This document shows positions 25,965 to 34,712 of a DNA stretch of 64,000 bases, in pieces. The DNA is taken from positions 1-64,000 of the forward strand of contig WQXY01000010.1 of assembly GCA_009781515.1 (NCBI GenBank), given 5' to 3'. Within the stretch, counting starts at the first letter, position 1, and the number at the start of each line of letters is the position of its first letter. The DNA is from Oscillospiraceae bacterium (GTDB lineage: Bacteria > Bacillota > Clostridia > Oscillospirales > Oscillospiraceae). The position numbers and the translations under genes were made by a program. The notes under the pieces were generated by a model. That model saw only the letters and a program-made list of their open reading frames with translations. It ran no database searches and had not been told where the DNA came from.

Positions 25965-28900
25965 ATGTTTAGAAGAAATTCTATTTTCGTAAAAATCCTA
26001 ATCCCGATAGTAATTATACTGATACTTCAACCGATTTTCATCAGCTCGGTTCTATTTGCCTATGGAATTAACAACTCATTGGACGAGAATGCGATTGAGT
26101 CCATAAGCAGCAATGCAGAAAACCGAAGCTTGGTTCTTACCGACAAAATGACCTCTGCATGGTCAAACCTTGACAAGCTTGAGTTTGATTTGATTAACAT
26201 ACTCGACGATTATATAGCAGATGAAAGGCTTCTGCTTACAGATATCATAGGCAATAACACGGCAGAAACGAAGCTGCTCGGCTTTTTATCCGAGCCGCTC
26301 ATAAACGCACTTCGGCAAACCACGGCATCAGGTGCATTTATTTATTTCGGGAGTGACATTGTCGATGAAACGGTGAACCTCAACGGGCTTTATTATCAAA
26401 GAATTGACTCTCTCGCTCCGGCTTCTCCCGATAACTTAGACTTGGTATTATTAAGAGGTTCGGAAGAAATTGCAAAAACTGCCCGTATCTCTTTACATAG
26501 ATTTTGGCAGGAGACATTTTCGTTTTCCTCGGAGCATCCCGACAACTGGGCAACCCTCATCAAGCCTTTAACGGCAGCAAGAAATAACAGGTATTTGCCC
26601 TCGACCGAGCTCGCATTTTGGAGCAGAGCCTTGTATATAAATCAGGATAATCCCGAAGATATAAACCCCTGCATTACATACACCCGACCCATTATTTACG
26701 AGGGCACAGTTGTAGCAATGATAGGCACCGAGGTGCAGCTGAGTTATCTTGAAAGAGACTTGTCGGCAAGTGACTTTATCTTTGATCAATGCGGCTATAT
26801 GCTGATTAGATACTCAAATGCAGAGTATTATTATGATAAACAGCATGTAGAAAGTGATTTAGTTTTAGTTACGGGAGCACATATCAGACAACTCGTCGGA
26901 TCTAAGGACGGCATAAGACTTGAAAAGACAAGCAGACCAAATGTCTACAGTATAGATGCAATTGAACCGGTTCAGGTCGTATTGCGTCCCATAAACTTAT
27001 ATAATGCCGACAGTCCGTTTGGTGATGATCAGTGGGCTGTTGCGGCAATCGGCACCGATGTTGCACTATTTTGGATGTCACGAATGTTGACCTTCGGCAT
27101 TATCTTGAGCTCTGCGGTAGCACTGACAATCGGCACGGTACTGCTTTGGTTTATCATCAGGCGGACAACGAAGCCTCTGATATCCATTGCCGGGCAAATA
27201 AAAAAGAACGCCCCATCCAAGCACATCATTGTCAGCAGTACAAGTGCATATGAAGTCTCATTGCTTTGCGACACAATCAACACGATGAAAGACGAACGCG
27301 CCGACGCCGAAGCAGAGCTGCGAACCGAACGCGAACGCTATCTTATCGCTTTGGAAAGCGTTGCCGATACGGTAATAGAGTATGATGTTTTCAAAGACAG
27401 CTTTATGATGTATTACTTTAAAACGGAAAATGATGCGTCTGTATTATGCTCAAATGTTGTAGAAAAGCTTATCTGGGAGATTAAGAACGGGAACTTCTGT
27501 CATGAGGATGACAAGGAAATGATGATTTCGTTTTTCAGAGGTTATACCGTAAAAAATGTTGAAGTCAGAATAAAAGCGGAAATATTCTCTCATATCACGG
27601 ACGCCGTGCAGGACGATGGATATTACTGGTTCTTCATCAAATCATCCCGTGTCCTTAATAACAATGGCGAAATAGTGAAAATAATAGGCACCGCAAGAGA
27701 ATTTACCGACAGAAAGCTGAGAGAATTTGCAAATATCGAGCTGTCGCGCAGAGACCCGACCACTAAGCTGTTTAACCATGATTACGGCGTCAGTCTGACA
27801 AAAGCGGCAATTGACGATGCGCTGAAAAACAATAAGCAGTTTTCTCTGAGCATAATTTCCATAAATAACTACGACAAAATTGAAGCACATTACGGACGGA
27901 TTTTTGCGGCTTCCATTTTAATGAAATTGTTTAATGCCTATCCCGTAACGGATAAAAACATAAAAACCCGCCTGTCAAATGACGAAGTGCTTTTGTACAT
28001 TCATGATGGCGGCAAGGATGAAGCAAAAGCATATGCCAATCAGTTTATTGACGGAGCGTCAAGGCTGTATACAGGTGAAAACTCCGAGCTGTCCTTAAAA
28101 ATCGGCATAGGAACGGCACTCTCGGAAGATGCGGAAAACTTCGAAACACTTATGCAGTATGCGCTTAAAGCCGCACGTTATGCGGAGCTTAAAAATGAAA
28201 ACTGTATGGAATTGTACAGCGACTTACCAAAGGGAAAACGCAAAGAGGAAGCCTCTAACCGAAACAGACCGATTAATATCTCCTTTGAGGTCAGAAAAGG
28301 CGGCATATCCAACTACACATTTGAGCTGTTTGAAAGCACCGCCGATACGCACAGCGCAGTAAACATGCTCATTGCGGTAATAGGCAGGATATATTCACTC
28401 GGGAAAATTATAATCTGTGCATACGATACCGACTTTGGTACGGGGCGTGTTACACATGAGTGGAACCCGGACGGGGTAGCCACGGGAAGCTACACTATAG
28501 AGAAAGTTTCAAACGAAAACTGGGCAGAGTTTGAAGCAAAACTTGACGAAGACGGCAGCCTGCTCTACACAGGCGACGATGCGGATAAATACTCCCCGGC
28601 ACTCAGACAGCTGCTCTACATACCCGAAGATAGGCAGGCAGGCGGCTACTGCTGCGTGATGTACGAAAACGGAATTCCTTTCGGCAGAGTGCTGTTTCAT
28701 ACATCAGGCAACACAAGAGGGTGGGTATACGAGGAGCTCAGAGAGTTATACGAAATTACAAAAATAATTGCGGTTAATCTGAGTAATGAAAAATCAATAT
28801 CGGCAAGCCGTGCAAAGAGCGAGTTTTTATCACGTATATCCCACGAAATTCGCACACCCATGAACGCAATTATCGGCATGACCAATATCGCAAAAAATTC

Positions 28901-29972
28901 CGTCAAAGATGCCGAAAGGCTGCATGACTCCCTTGAAAAGATAGAATTTTCCGCAAAACATCTGATGTCGCTGATAAACAATGTGCTTGAAATGTCACGT
29001 ATCGAAAGCGGAAAAATGGATATTGAAAGCAATTACTTTTCGCTCGATGGTTTCACGCAGGATATCGACATGCTTATGCGTCCGTCTATTGAAGATAACG
29101 ATATATTCTTTGAAATATCAAATGCCGTCAATGCGCAAATACAACTGCTCGGCGATGAATACAGGCTCAGACAGGTCATTATCAATTTGCTCAGTAACGC
29201 AAACAAATTTACCGCTAAGAAAGGTACCATAATTTTTGCGATAAAAGAGCTTGAACAAGACGGTGACACTATAACCCTGCTTTTCTCTGTCAGAGACAAT
29301 GGCGCGGGCATAGCAATAGAAGACCAGTCAAGCATATTTGAAACCTTTGAGCAGGCGCGCTCCAGCTCGTCCGCACAAAAACAGCTTGGAAGCGGCTTGG
29401 GTCTTGCAATCAGTGCAGGTATCGTCTCTGCCATGGGAGGAACAATTCAACTTGAAAGTAAACCCGGCGAGGGGAGCGATTTCTTCTTTACGCTGAAATT
29501 CAAAACGGCATTAGGCAAAGCCGTCGTTGCAGAAGACAAACAAGCAGATGTTTACCATAAAAATCTTTTTTCGGGCAAAAACGTACTGCTCGTTGATGAC
29601 CTTGAGATAAACCTTGAAATAGCAAGGTTCATCTTGGAAGAAGTAGGCTTTAATATTGACACCGCGATGGACGGGCAAAAAGCCGTTGAAATGTTTTTAG
29701 CCTCAAATCACGGTTATTATGATATAATAATAATGGACATACAAATGCCGGTTATGGACGGGCTTACCGCAACCCGAAATATCCGCAAAAGCACGAACCG
29801 TCCCGACGCCCGAACCGTTCCGATTGTTGCAATGACTGCCAACGCCTTTGACGAGGATCTAAAAGAAGCTATAGAGTCAGGTATGAATGGACATATAACA
29901 AAACCTATTGACATAAACAACTTCCATAAGGTTATGCAAGCACTGCTGTTAGACAAAGGAGAAGAAAGTTAA
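25965..29972 (+). CDS. Hybrid sensor kinase: Cache-like, HAMP, PAS, degenerate GGDEF, kinase, receiver
   Basis: The 1335-residue membrane sensor has a first helix (about 12-32), a large extracellular sensor region, a second helix (about 375-400), HAMP (about 400-450) and PAS (about 455-590). A GGDEF-like domain (about 595-755) keeps the RRDPTTKLFNHDYG entry motif but has SNDEV where GGDEF should be, so it is probably inactive or only a ligand sensor. A GAF-like segment precedes the kinase core with phospho-acceptor His960 ([14 protein letters not shown]) and an ATPase domain (DNGAGI, GSGLGLAIS). The receiver has Asp1258 in IIMDIQMPVMDG. The GAAGAGGG site supports the ATG. The stop codon overlaps the start of a secreted metallophosphoesterase. 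Confidence 0.88.
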   Translation: MFRRNSIFVKILIPIVIILILQPIFISSVLFAYGINNSLDENAIESISSNAENRSLVLTDKMTSAWSNLDKLEFDLINILDDYIADERLLLTDIIGNNTAETKLLGFLSEPLINALRQTTASGAFIYFGSDIVDETVNLNGLYYQRIDSLAPASPDNLDLVLLRGSEEIAKTARISLHRFWQETFSFSSEHPDNWATLIKPLTAARNNRYLPSTELAFWSRALYINQDNPEDINPCITYTRPIIYEGTVVAMIGTEVQLSYLERDLSASDFIFDQCGYMLIRYSNAEYYYDKQHVESDLVLVTGAHIRQLVGSKDGIRLEKTSRPNVYSIDAIEPVQVVLRPINLYNADSPFGDDQWAVAAIGTDVALFWMSRMLTFGIILSSAVALTIGTVLLWFIIRRTTKPLISIAGQIKKNAPSKHIIVSSTSAYEVSLLCDTINTMKDERADAEAELRTERERYLIALESVADTVIEYDVFKDSFMMYYFKTENDASVLCSNVVEKLIWEIKNGNFCHEDDKEMMISFFRGYTVKNVEVRIKAEIFSHITDAVQDDGYYWFFIKSSRVLNNNGEIVKIIGTAREFTDRKLREFANIELSRRDPTTKLFNHDYGVSLTKAAIDDALKNNKQFSLSIISINNYDKIEAHYGRIFAASILMKLFNAYPVTDKNIKTRLSNDEVLLYIHDGGKDEAKAYANQFIDGASRLYTGENSELSLKIGIGTALSEDAENFETLMQYALKAARYAELKNENCMELYSDLPKGKRKEEASNRNRPINISFEVRKGGISNYTFELFESTADTHSAVNMLIAVIGRIYSLGKIIICAYDTDFGTGRVTHEWNPDGVATGSYTIEKVSNENWAEFEAKLDEDGSLLYTGDDADKYSPALRQLLYIPEDRQAGGYCCVMYENGIPFGRVLFHTSGNTRGWVYEELRELYEITKIIAVNLSNEKSISASRAKSEFLSRISHEIRTPMNAIIGMTNIAKNSVKDAERLHDSLEKIEFSAKHLMSLINNVLEMSRIESGKMDIESNYFSLDGFTQDIDMLMRPSIEDNDIFFEISNAVNAQIQLLGDEYRLRQVIINLLSNANKFTAKKGTIIFAIKELEQDGDTITLLFSVRDNGAGIAIEDQSSIFETFEQARSSSSAQKQLGSGLGLAISAGIVSAMGGTIQLESKPGEGSDFFFTLKFKTALGKAVVAEDKQADVYHKNLFSGKNVLLVDDLEINLEIARFILEEVGFNIDTAMDGQKAVEMFLASNHGYYDIIIMDIQMPVMDGLTATRNIRKSTNRPDARTVPIVAMTANAFDEDLKEAIESGMNGHITKPIDINNFHKVMQALLLDKGEES

Positions 29973-32935
29973 TGAAGAATAAAAAGGTTATATTAGGCTC
30001 GTTAGCGGTATTAACATTAGCCGTATTAATTGTTGCGGTTTTATTCGTTTTTAATATATTTTCAAACAACAACAAAGACCCTGATATCACAACACCGCCC
30101 TCAGGCGGTGGCGTAGATAACACACCCGTAGTGCCGGGATATGACGTGGAGGGTTATGTCTTGCTGGCAGGACTTTCGCAGCCCGACCCGAATGAGCCTG
30201 CGCAGTCCCCCAAGCTTCCCGACCGTTCATATTTTCGCCCCACAAGCGGTGAGTTTCGCGATGTGTCAGGCTTAACCGCATGGGATGACAACGCACAAAT
30301 ACTCATAGGCTCTACAGATGCCGCAACAGGAGCTCCGATACTTTTGGACAGCAGCTCGCTTTCATCGGGCAGCTGGCTTTCGGCACAAACTGCAGGTGTT
30401 TTCAACGCCGCAGGATTTCAGCTTACTTTCAGCACATCAGGTTATGAAAACATCAGATTTACTGCTCATCAAACAGTATCTGATGATTTTGGCGGCGGGG
30501 AGGGAACTGAAATTCCCTTTGAGCTTGCATTTAGCACAAGCGGCGGCGTCAGGTGGACGGCTATCCACGACTCCGCAGTTAATGTACAAAGAAACGGCGG
30601 CACTTTTGAAGCAATTAACGAGTGGCCCTCGAGAACATATAACGACTTTTCCTTGCCCGGAGTTATCGGTGACGAAGACGAAGTAATTTTGCGTATTTAT
30701 CTCAACTCTGTGGCAAATCTTTCAAAAAGCGGCAGCATGTCCATTAACAACATCAGAATTATCGGCGATAAAATCGGCGGTGGAGATAAGGGCGTCGTGC
30801 TCATGGAGCTTACGGAAGAAGCATCAAATGCATCTGCGATTTTCTCGGCAACCCCCGAGGATGCCTTTTACGGTGCGACGGTTGGGCTCTCGGACAGCGA
30901 TTTTCGCCTGACAGGTTGGGACAGGGGTCGCCCGAGATTTATCGGATACACAGGCGAAGTGCAAACTCCCGTTGTATTTGAAAACATTATGACTACAAGA
31001 AGCTGGACAGCGGCGCAGGGCGATATAGAAAATGCAACCGCATTTCAAATTCAGCTTAGAACCTCAGGTTATGAAGACATAGTTTTTTCCGCCGCGCAAA
31101 TATCATCAGTAGGCGGACCTGACATATTTAAGCTCGCCTACAGCTTATGCGGTGAAATATGGGTAGAGGTAGCAGACTCCACCCGCTCCATTTTGCAGTC
31201 TTCGGATAAAGGCTTTGAAACCTTGGCTTTATCATACGACAAGTTTTTGCTCCCCGCCGAATTTTCGAGTAGAGAGAGTGTTTTCCTGCGTATATACTTT
31301 GACGGAAGCAGCACCGGCGAGAGCACCTCAATCAACAATATTGAGATTTGGGGTCGTCCGCTTGTTTCATATGACGGGTTTTCGGCAAGGATGCTGACAA
31401 TCCAGCCCGGCAGAACAACCGCGGAGCGTAACATCACATGGCATGACTGGACGATGACAGGTGATGAAGGAAAGGTCATGTATGAACCTGCGGCAACGGC
31501 AGCAAACGGCTTCACACAAGCGGCGCAAACAGTTGATGCGGCAAGTGTTGGTGCATATATAAGAAAACTGTCCCATATGGCGACAATCACAGGTTTAGAA
31601 CCCGACACCGAATATGTTTATGCAGTCTCAAGCGACGGCACCAATTTCAGTGAGCTTTATACATTCAAAACCTCACAGACAGACAGCTTTTCATTCATAG
31701 CAATTTCAGACGTACACATGGGCGACCCGTCCGTTTCGCCGTTTGACGACGACTCCGGAAATAACGGAAAGCTCGACGATAAGTACAGACCCGGCGTTAC
31801 GGTGAAGCAGGGCTGGCAGGACGCCCTCGATGCAATGCTCGCAACCGTTCCCGGTGTTTCATTTTTGGCGCTTATGGGCGATATGGTCGACAGAAACTTA
31901 TTTGATGCGGACGCCGAAGCAGACCTTCAACCACATCGGATAAAATGGGAAAATTACCTTGCACCAAGGCAGCTGAGCGGCATACCAATCGCTCCCGTAA
32001 TGGGCAACCATGAAGCAAGGAGCAACATCAGCTTCCGCATACACTATAATCTGCCAAACGAGATTATACCCGCAAAAGACGCACTTCTTCCTACGGCTTC
32101 AACGGGAATACAAAATGAAAATGAAAACATGGCGAACTACTGGTATTTATACAACAACGCTTTGTTTGTGGTTATAAACACAACCGCACGCCCGCGCGAC
32201 GCCAATGAAAACGCAACACAAGACGCCATAATCGAAGGCTTAATCGCTTATTTGGACGATATAATACAAATGGCAAAGGATGCCCATGAGGGTGAATATG
32301 ACTGGCTGTTTGTGCAGACCCATAAAAGCATAACCGGTATAGGAAAACACAGCGCCGACTTTGACGTTGAGCGTTTCGTACGCATGGGTCTTGAGGCACT
32401 TATGGTCAAGCATGCAGTCGATGTAGTCTTTACGGCACACGAACATTCATATACGAGAAGCTTCCCGCTCGCGCGAAACCCCGGACCCGACAACTTCTTA
32501 CCCGACATTGTGCGCTCTGAGTTTCGCATGAATAATATCTCGTACGATTATACAAACGGCGGCAGCGCAATCAAAAAAGGTGACGGACCCGTAATCTTTT
32601 CGCTCAATACAATAAGCGGGCAGAAGTTCTACGCCCCGTACGCCCCCGAGTTTTTTAACAACGTAAACTATCCTTATCTGTATGACGGCACAAGAGGAGC
32701 ACTGAATATGTCAGTGCCGCCCGGTGATAATATCTTCCTGTCTCCCGATATTGAAACATTCGGACCGAAACTCCCGTGGAGCGTCGCAAACTACCGTCAG
32801 GAATATAAACCGATATTTTTAGAGCTGACTGTCACAGCAAGCTCCGTAGTAATAACGGCCTACGAGTTTGCACATGACTTGGAAGGCACCCTTCTCGAAG
32901 TCACAGTCGTAGACAATTTGACAATTAGTAAATAA
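29972..32935 (+). CDS. Secreted purple-acid-phosphatase-like metallophosphoesterase
   Basis: The 987-residue protein has an N-terminal helix (about 8-28) acting as signal or anchor. Two tandem homologous beta-sandwich domains follow (about 65-265 and 290-465; shared SxWxAxQ, FQLxxxTSGYExIxFxA and SINNIxIxG patterns). A fibronectin-like PAP N-terminal domain (about 470-565, ITGLEPDTEYVYAVSSDG) leads to a calcineurin-type catalytic domain (about 570-900). Metal-binding motifs are present: SDVHMGD, MGDMVDRN, MGNHEA, QTHKS and TAHEHSY. It should release phosphate from an extracellular organic substrate or nucleotide. The ATG overlaps the hybrid kinase stop (TAATG), so the two are translationally coupled, an unusual sensor/enzyme pairing. 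Confidence 0.87.
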   Translation: MKNKKVILGSLAVLTLAVLIVAVLFVFNIFSNNNKDPDITTPPSGGGVDNTPVVPGYDVEGYVLLAGLSQPDPNEPAQSPKLPDRSYFRPTSGEFRDVSGLTAWDDNAQILIGSTDAATGAPILLDSSSLSSGSWLSAQTAGVFNAAGFQLTFSTSGYENIRFTAHQTVSDDFGGGEGTEIPFELAFSTSGGVRWTAIHDSAVNVQRNGGTFEAINEWPSRTYNDFSLPGVIGDEDEVILRIYLNSVANLSKSGSMSINNIRIIGDKIGGGDKGVVLMELTEEASNASAIFSATPEDAFYGATVGLSDSDFRLTGWDRGRPRFIGYTGEVQTPVVFENIMTTRSWTAAQGDIENATAFQIQLRTSGYEDIVFSAAQISSVGGPDIFKLAYSLCGEIWVEVADSTRSILQSSDKGFETLALSYDKFLLPAEFSSRESVFLRIYFDGSSTGESTSINNIEIWGRPLVSYDGFSARMLTIQPGRTTAERNITWHDWTMTGDEGKVMYEPAATAANGFTQAAQTVDAASVGAYIRKLSHMATITGLEPDTEYVYAVSSDGTNFSELYTFKTSQTDSFSFIAISDVHMGDPSVSPFDDDSGNNGKLDDKYRPGVTVKQGWQDALDAMLATVPGVSFLALMGDMVDRNLFDADAEADLQPHRIKWENYLAPRQLSGIPIAPVMGNHEARSNISFRIHYNLPNEIIPAKDALLPTASTGIQNENENMANYWYLYNNALFVVINTTARPRDANENATQDAIIEGLIAYLDDIIQMAKDAHEGEYDWLFVQTHKSITGIGKHSADFDVERFVRMGLEALMVKHAVDVVFTAHEHSYTRSFPLARNPGPDNFLPDIVRSEFRMNNISYDYTNGGSAIKKGDGPVIFSLNTISGQKFYAPYAPEFFNNVNYPYLYDGTRGALNMSVPPGDNIFLSPDIETFGPKLPWSVANYRQEYKPIFLELTVTASSVVITAYEFAHDLEGTLLEVTVVDNLTISK

Positions 32936-32937
32936 AA

Positions 32938-33021
32938 CTCTTGTGACGTACTGTACCACAGGAAATAGCCGCCATTTCACCGATGTAAGTGCTATTTTAG
33001 AGAAAACTACAATCACAAGAG
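32938..33021 (+). other. Nested inverted repeats between phosphoesterase and GH26 genes
   Basis: CTCTTGTGA (32938-32946) pairs with TCACAAGAG (33013-33021), and inside it AAATAGC (32963-32969) pairs with GCTATTT (32991-32997). The outer arms bound nearly the whole intergenic gap. It may be a small MITE or a folded 3' UTR. No known riboswitch pattern was recognised. Confidence 0.5.
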
Positions 33022-33046
33022 AATAATACTTTTTAAGAGGTGTGGT

Positions 33047-34597
33047 ATGTTAAAACGTATATTTTCAATATTTCTGCTTTCGGTTATGCTTATGACAATA
33101 TTTGCCTGCACGCAAACGGGAGATACTGACCCGACGCCGACAAACTCGCCAAACGGAAACGGCGGCACACCCGACGACCCCGGTTCGGGAACAAACGGCG
33201 GTGATATATCCGTGCCGCACCTGCCACTGCCCGACCCCGTTACATACATGGCGGCGGACGCAGGTATATTCGGCAGCCTTTCGGTTCAAGGTGACGGCTC
33301 TGTCGGACGCTTTGAGCAGCGAAATGCCGACGACAAACTTGAATTTACAATAGAAATTGAACAAGAGGGCTTTTATAAGCTTGAGTTTGCAATAAGAACA
33401 CATTCGGGCTTTAAGGAAAACAACCTTTGGGTAAACGGCAATCCGGCAGGGGCAGTGTCTGCAGACAGCAACAGCTATGACCCTGCGGCAGTTGACCGTG
33501 TCTTTTTTGAAGCCGGAACACACACAGTAGCAATCACGGCAAGCTGGGGCTGGATAACAGTGCAATCTCTCACGGTTATAGCCGAAGCACCTCTTGCCGA
33601 TACGTTTTTTGATGTTCCCGCAACCCTTGTCAATCCGAACGCCGACGAAAATGCACTTCGGCTTATGAGCTTTTTGGCAGACCATTACGGCGAAGTATCG
33701 CTCGCAGGTCAGCAAAGTCAGGGCGACTGGAGACGTGACCACGGACTGTTCGGCGGGGAAGCAAAGCTTGTTTATGAGATAACGGGCAAACGTCCCGCAG
33801 TCATCGGGCTTGACTTTATCGACTATTCACTATCCCGTGTCGAACGTGGAGCACCCTCAGTCTACGAAACCGCAGCGGCAATCGAAGCATGGGAAAACAA
33901 CGCAATAGTGACGTTCTGCTGGCACTGGAACGCACCGTCGCCATATATCGACGGCACATGGTGGAGTGCATTTTATACCGAACACTCACAGCGCGGCTTC
34001 TTTAAGAAAATCATGGACGGTGACGACCCCGAGGGTTATCAGCTACTCATTGATGATATTGACGCAATATCCGAACAGCTCAAAATCCTGCGTGATGCAG
34101 GTGTGCCAATCCTTTGGCGTCCGCTTCATGAAGCGAGCGGCGGCTGGTTTTGGTGGGGAACCGACAGGGAGTCTTATTTGAAGCTTTGGAAAGTTATGTT
34201 TGAGCGAATGAACAATCACCATAACCTGACAAACCTGATATGGGTGTGGAACGGGCAGCACAAAGACTGGTATCCCGGTGATGAATACCTCGATATTATC
34301 GGCGAGGACGTATATGCAGCAAACCGCGATTATTCGTCGCAATCGGCAAGGTTCTTTGAAGCCGTGGCATATACCGATGCCCCGAAGATGGTCGTTCTCT
34401 CTGAAAACGGTGTTGTCTTTGACCCTGCAGTTGCAAAGCGTGACGGAGCAATGTGGGGGTACTGGTGCGTATGGAACGGCGAGTTTGTCAATAACGAAGA
34501 CCGCACCGAATACTCGAAACTAAAAGAGTTCTACGCAAGCCCATACGCAATGACCCACGAAGACCTCCCTGATTTGAAAACCTATCCAATAAGATAG
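33047..34597 (+). CDS. GH26 beta-mannanase lipoprotein
   Basis: The 516-residue product has a lipoprotein signal ending MTIFAC (Cys21), an Asn/Gly/Pro-rich spacer, an N-terminal carbohydrate-binding-like beta-sandwich (about 65-185, with GFYKLEFAIRTHSG) and a GH26 catalytic domain. Catalytic residues are visible: acid/base Glu362 in RPLHEASGGWFWWG and nucleophile Glu453 in VVLSENGVV, with CWHWNAPS upstream. GH26 enzymes cleave internal beta-1,4-mannosidic bonds. Being membrane-tethered outside the cell, it would feed manno-oligosaccharides to the GH130/PMI pathway encoded at 54-56 kb. An AAGAGGTG site precedes the ATG. Confidence 0.9.
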   Translation: MLKRIFSIFLLSVMLMTIFACTQTGDTDPTPTNSPNGNGGTPDDPGSGTNGGDISVPHLPLPDPVTYMAADAGIFGSLSVQGDGSVGRFEQRNADDKLEFTIEIEQEGFYKLEFAIRTHSGFKENNLWVNGNPAGAVSADSNSYDPAAVDRVFFEAGTHTVAITASWGWITVQSLTVIAEAPLADTFFDVPATLVNPNADENALRLMSFLADHYGEVSLAGQQSQGDWRRDHGLFGGEAKLVYEITGKRPAVIGLDFIDYSLSRVERGAPSVYETAAAIEAWENNAIVTFCWHWNAPSPYIDGTWWSAFYTEHSQRGFFKKIMDGDDPEGYQLLIDDIDAISEQLKILRDAGVPILWRPLHEASGGWFWWGTDRESYLKLWKVMFERMNNHHNLTNLIWVWNGQHKDWYPGDEYLDIIGEDVYAANRDYSSQSARFFEAVAYTDAPKMVVLSENGVVFDPAVAKRDGAMWGYWCVWNGEFVNNEDRTEYSKLKEFYASPYAMTHEDLPDLKTYPIR

Positions 34598-34600
34598 ATG

Positions 34601-34633
34601 TATACAATGCCTGACGCAAGATGACATTGTATA
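34601..34633 (+). repeat. Short palindrome related to the 45-kb MITE
   Basis: TATACAATG (34601-34609) and CATTGTATA (34625-34633) form perfect arms. Bases 34609-34629 are the exact reverse complement of 45070-45090. It lies just after the GH26 stop codon. Confidence 0.75.
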
Positions 34634-34660
34634 TTTTATATATTTGCCCGTTCTTTTAAG

Positions 34661-34707
34661 CCCTCTTTAGTAAAGAGGGTGGCGTCCGCAGACGCCGGGT
34701 GATTTGT
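34661..34707 (+). repeat. CCCTCTTTAGTAAAGAGGG double-hairpin repeat, copy 2
   Basis: The first hairpin is identical to copy 1; the second is GGCGTC/GACGCC with loop CGCA, then GGGTGATTTGT. It sits between the convergent GH26 and LTA-synthase-like genes, where a bidirectional terminator would be useful. Confidence 0.85.
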
Positions 34708-34712
34708 CGTTA

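Noticed and set aside
32936-33046. Cyclic-di-GMP or other known riboswitch before the GH26 gene
   Set aside because: None of the conserved core sequences of known riboswitch classes was seen, only nested dyads.
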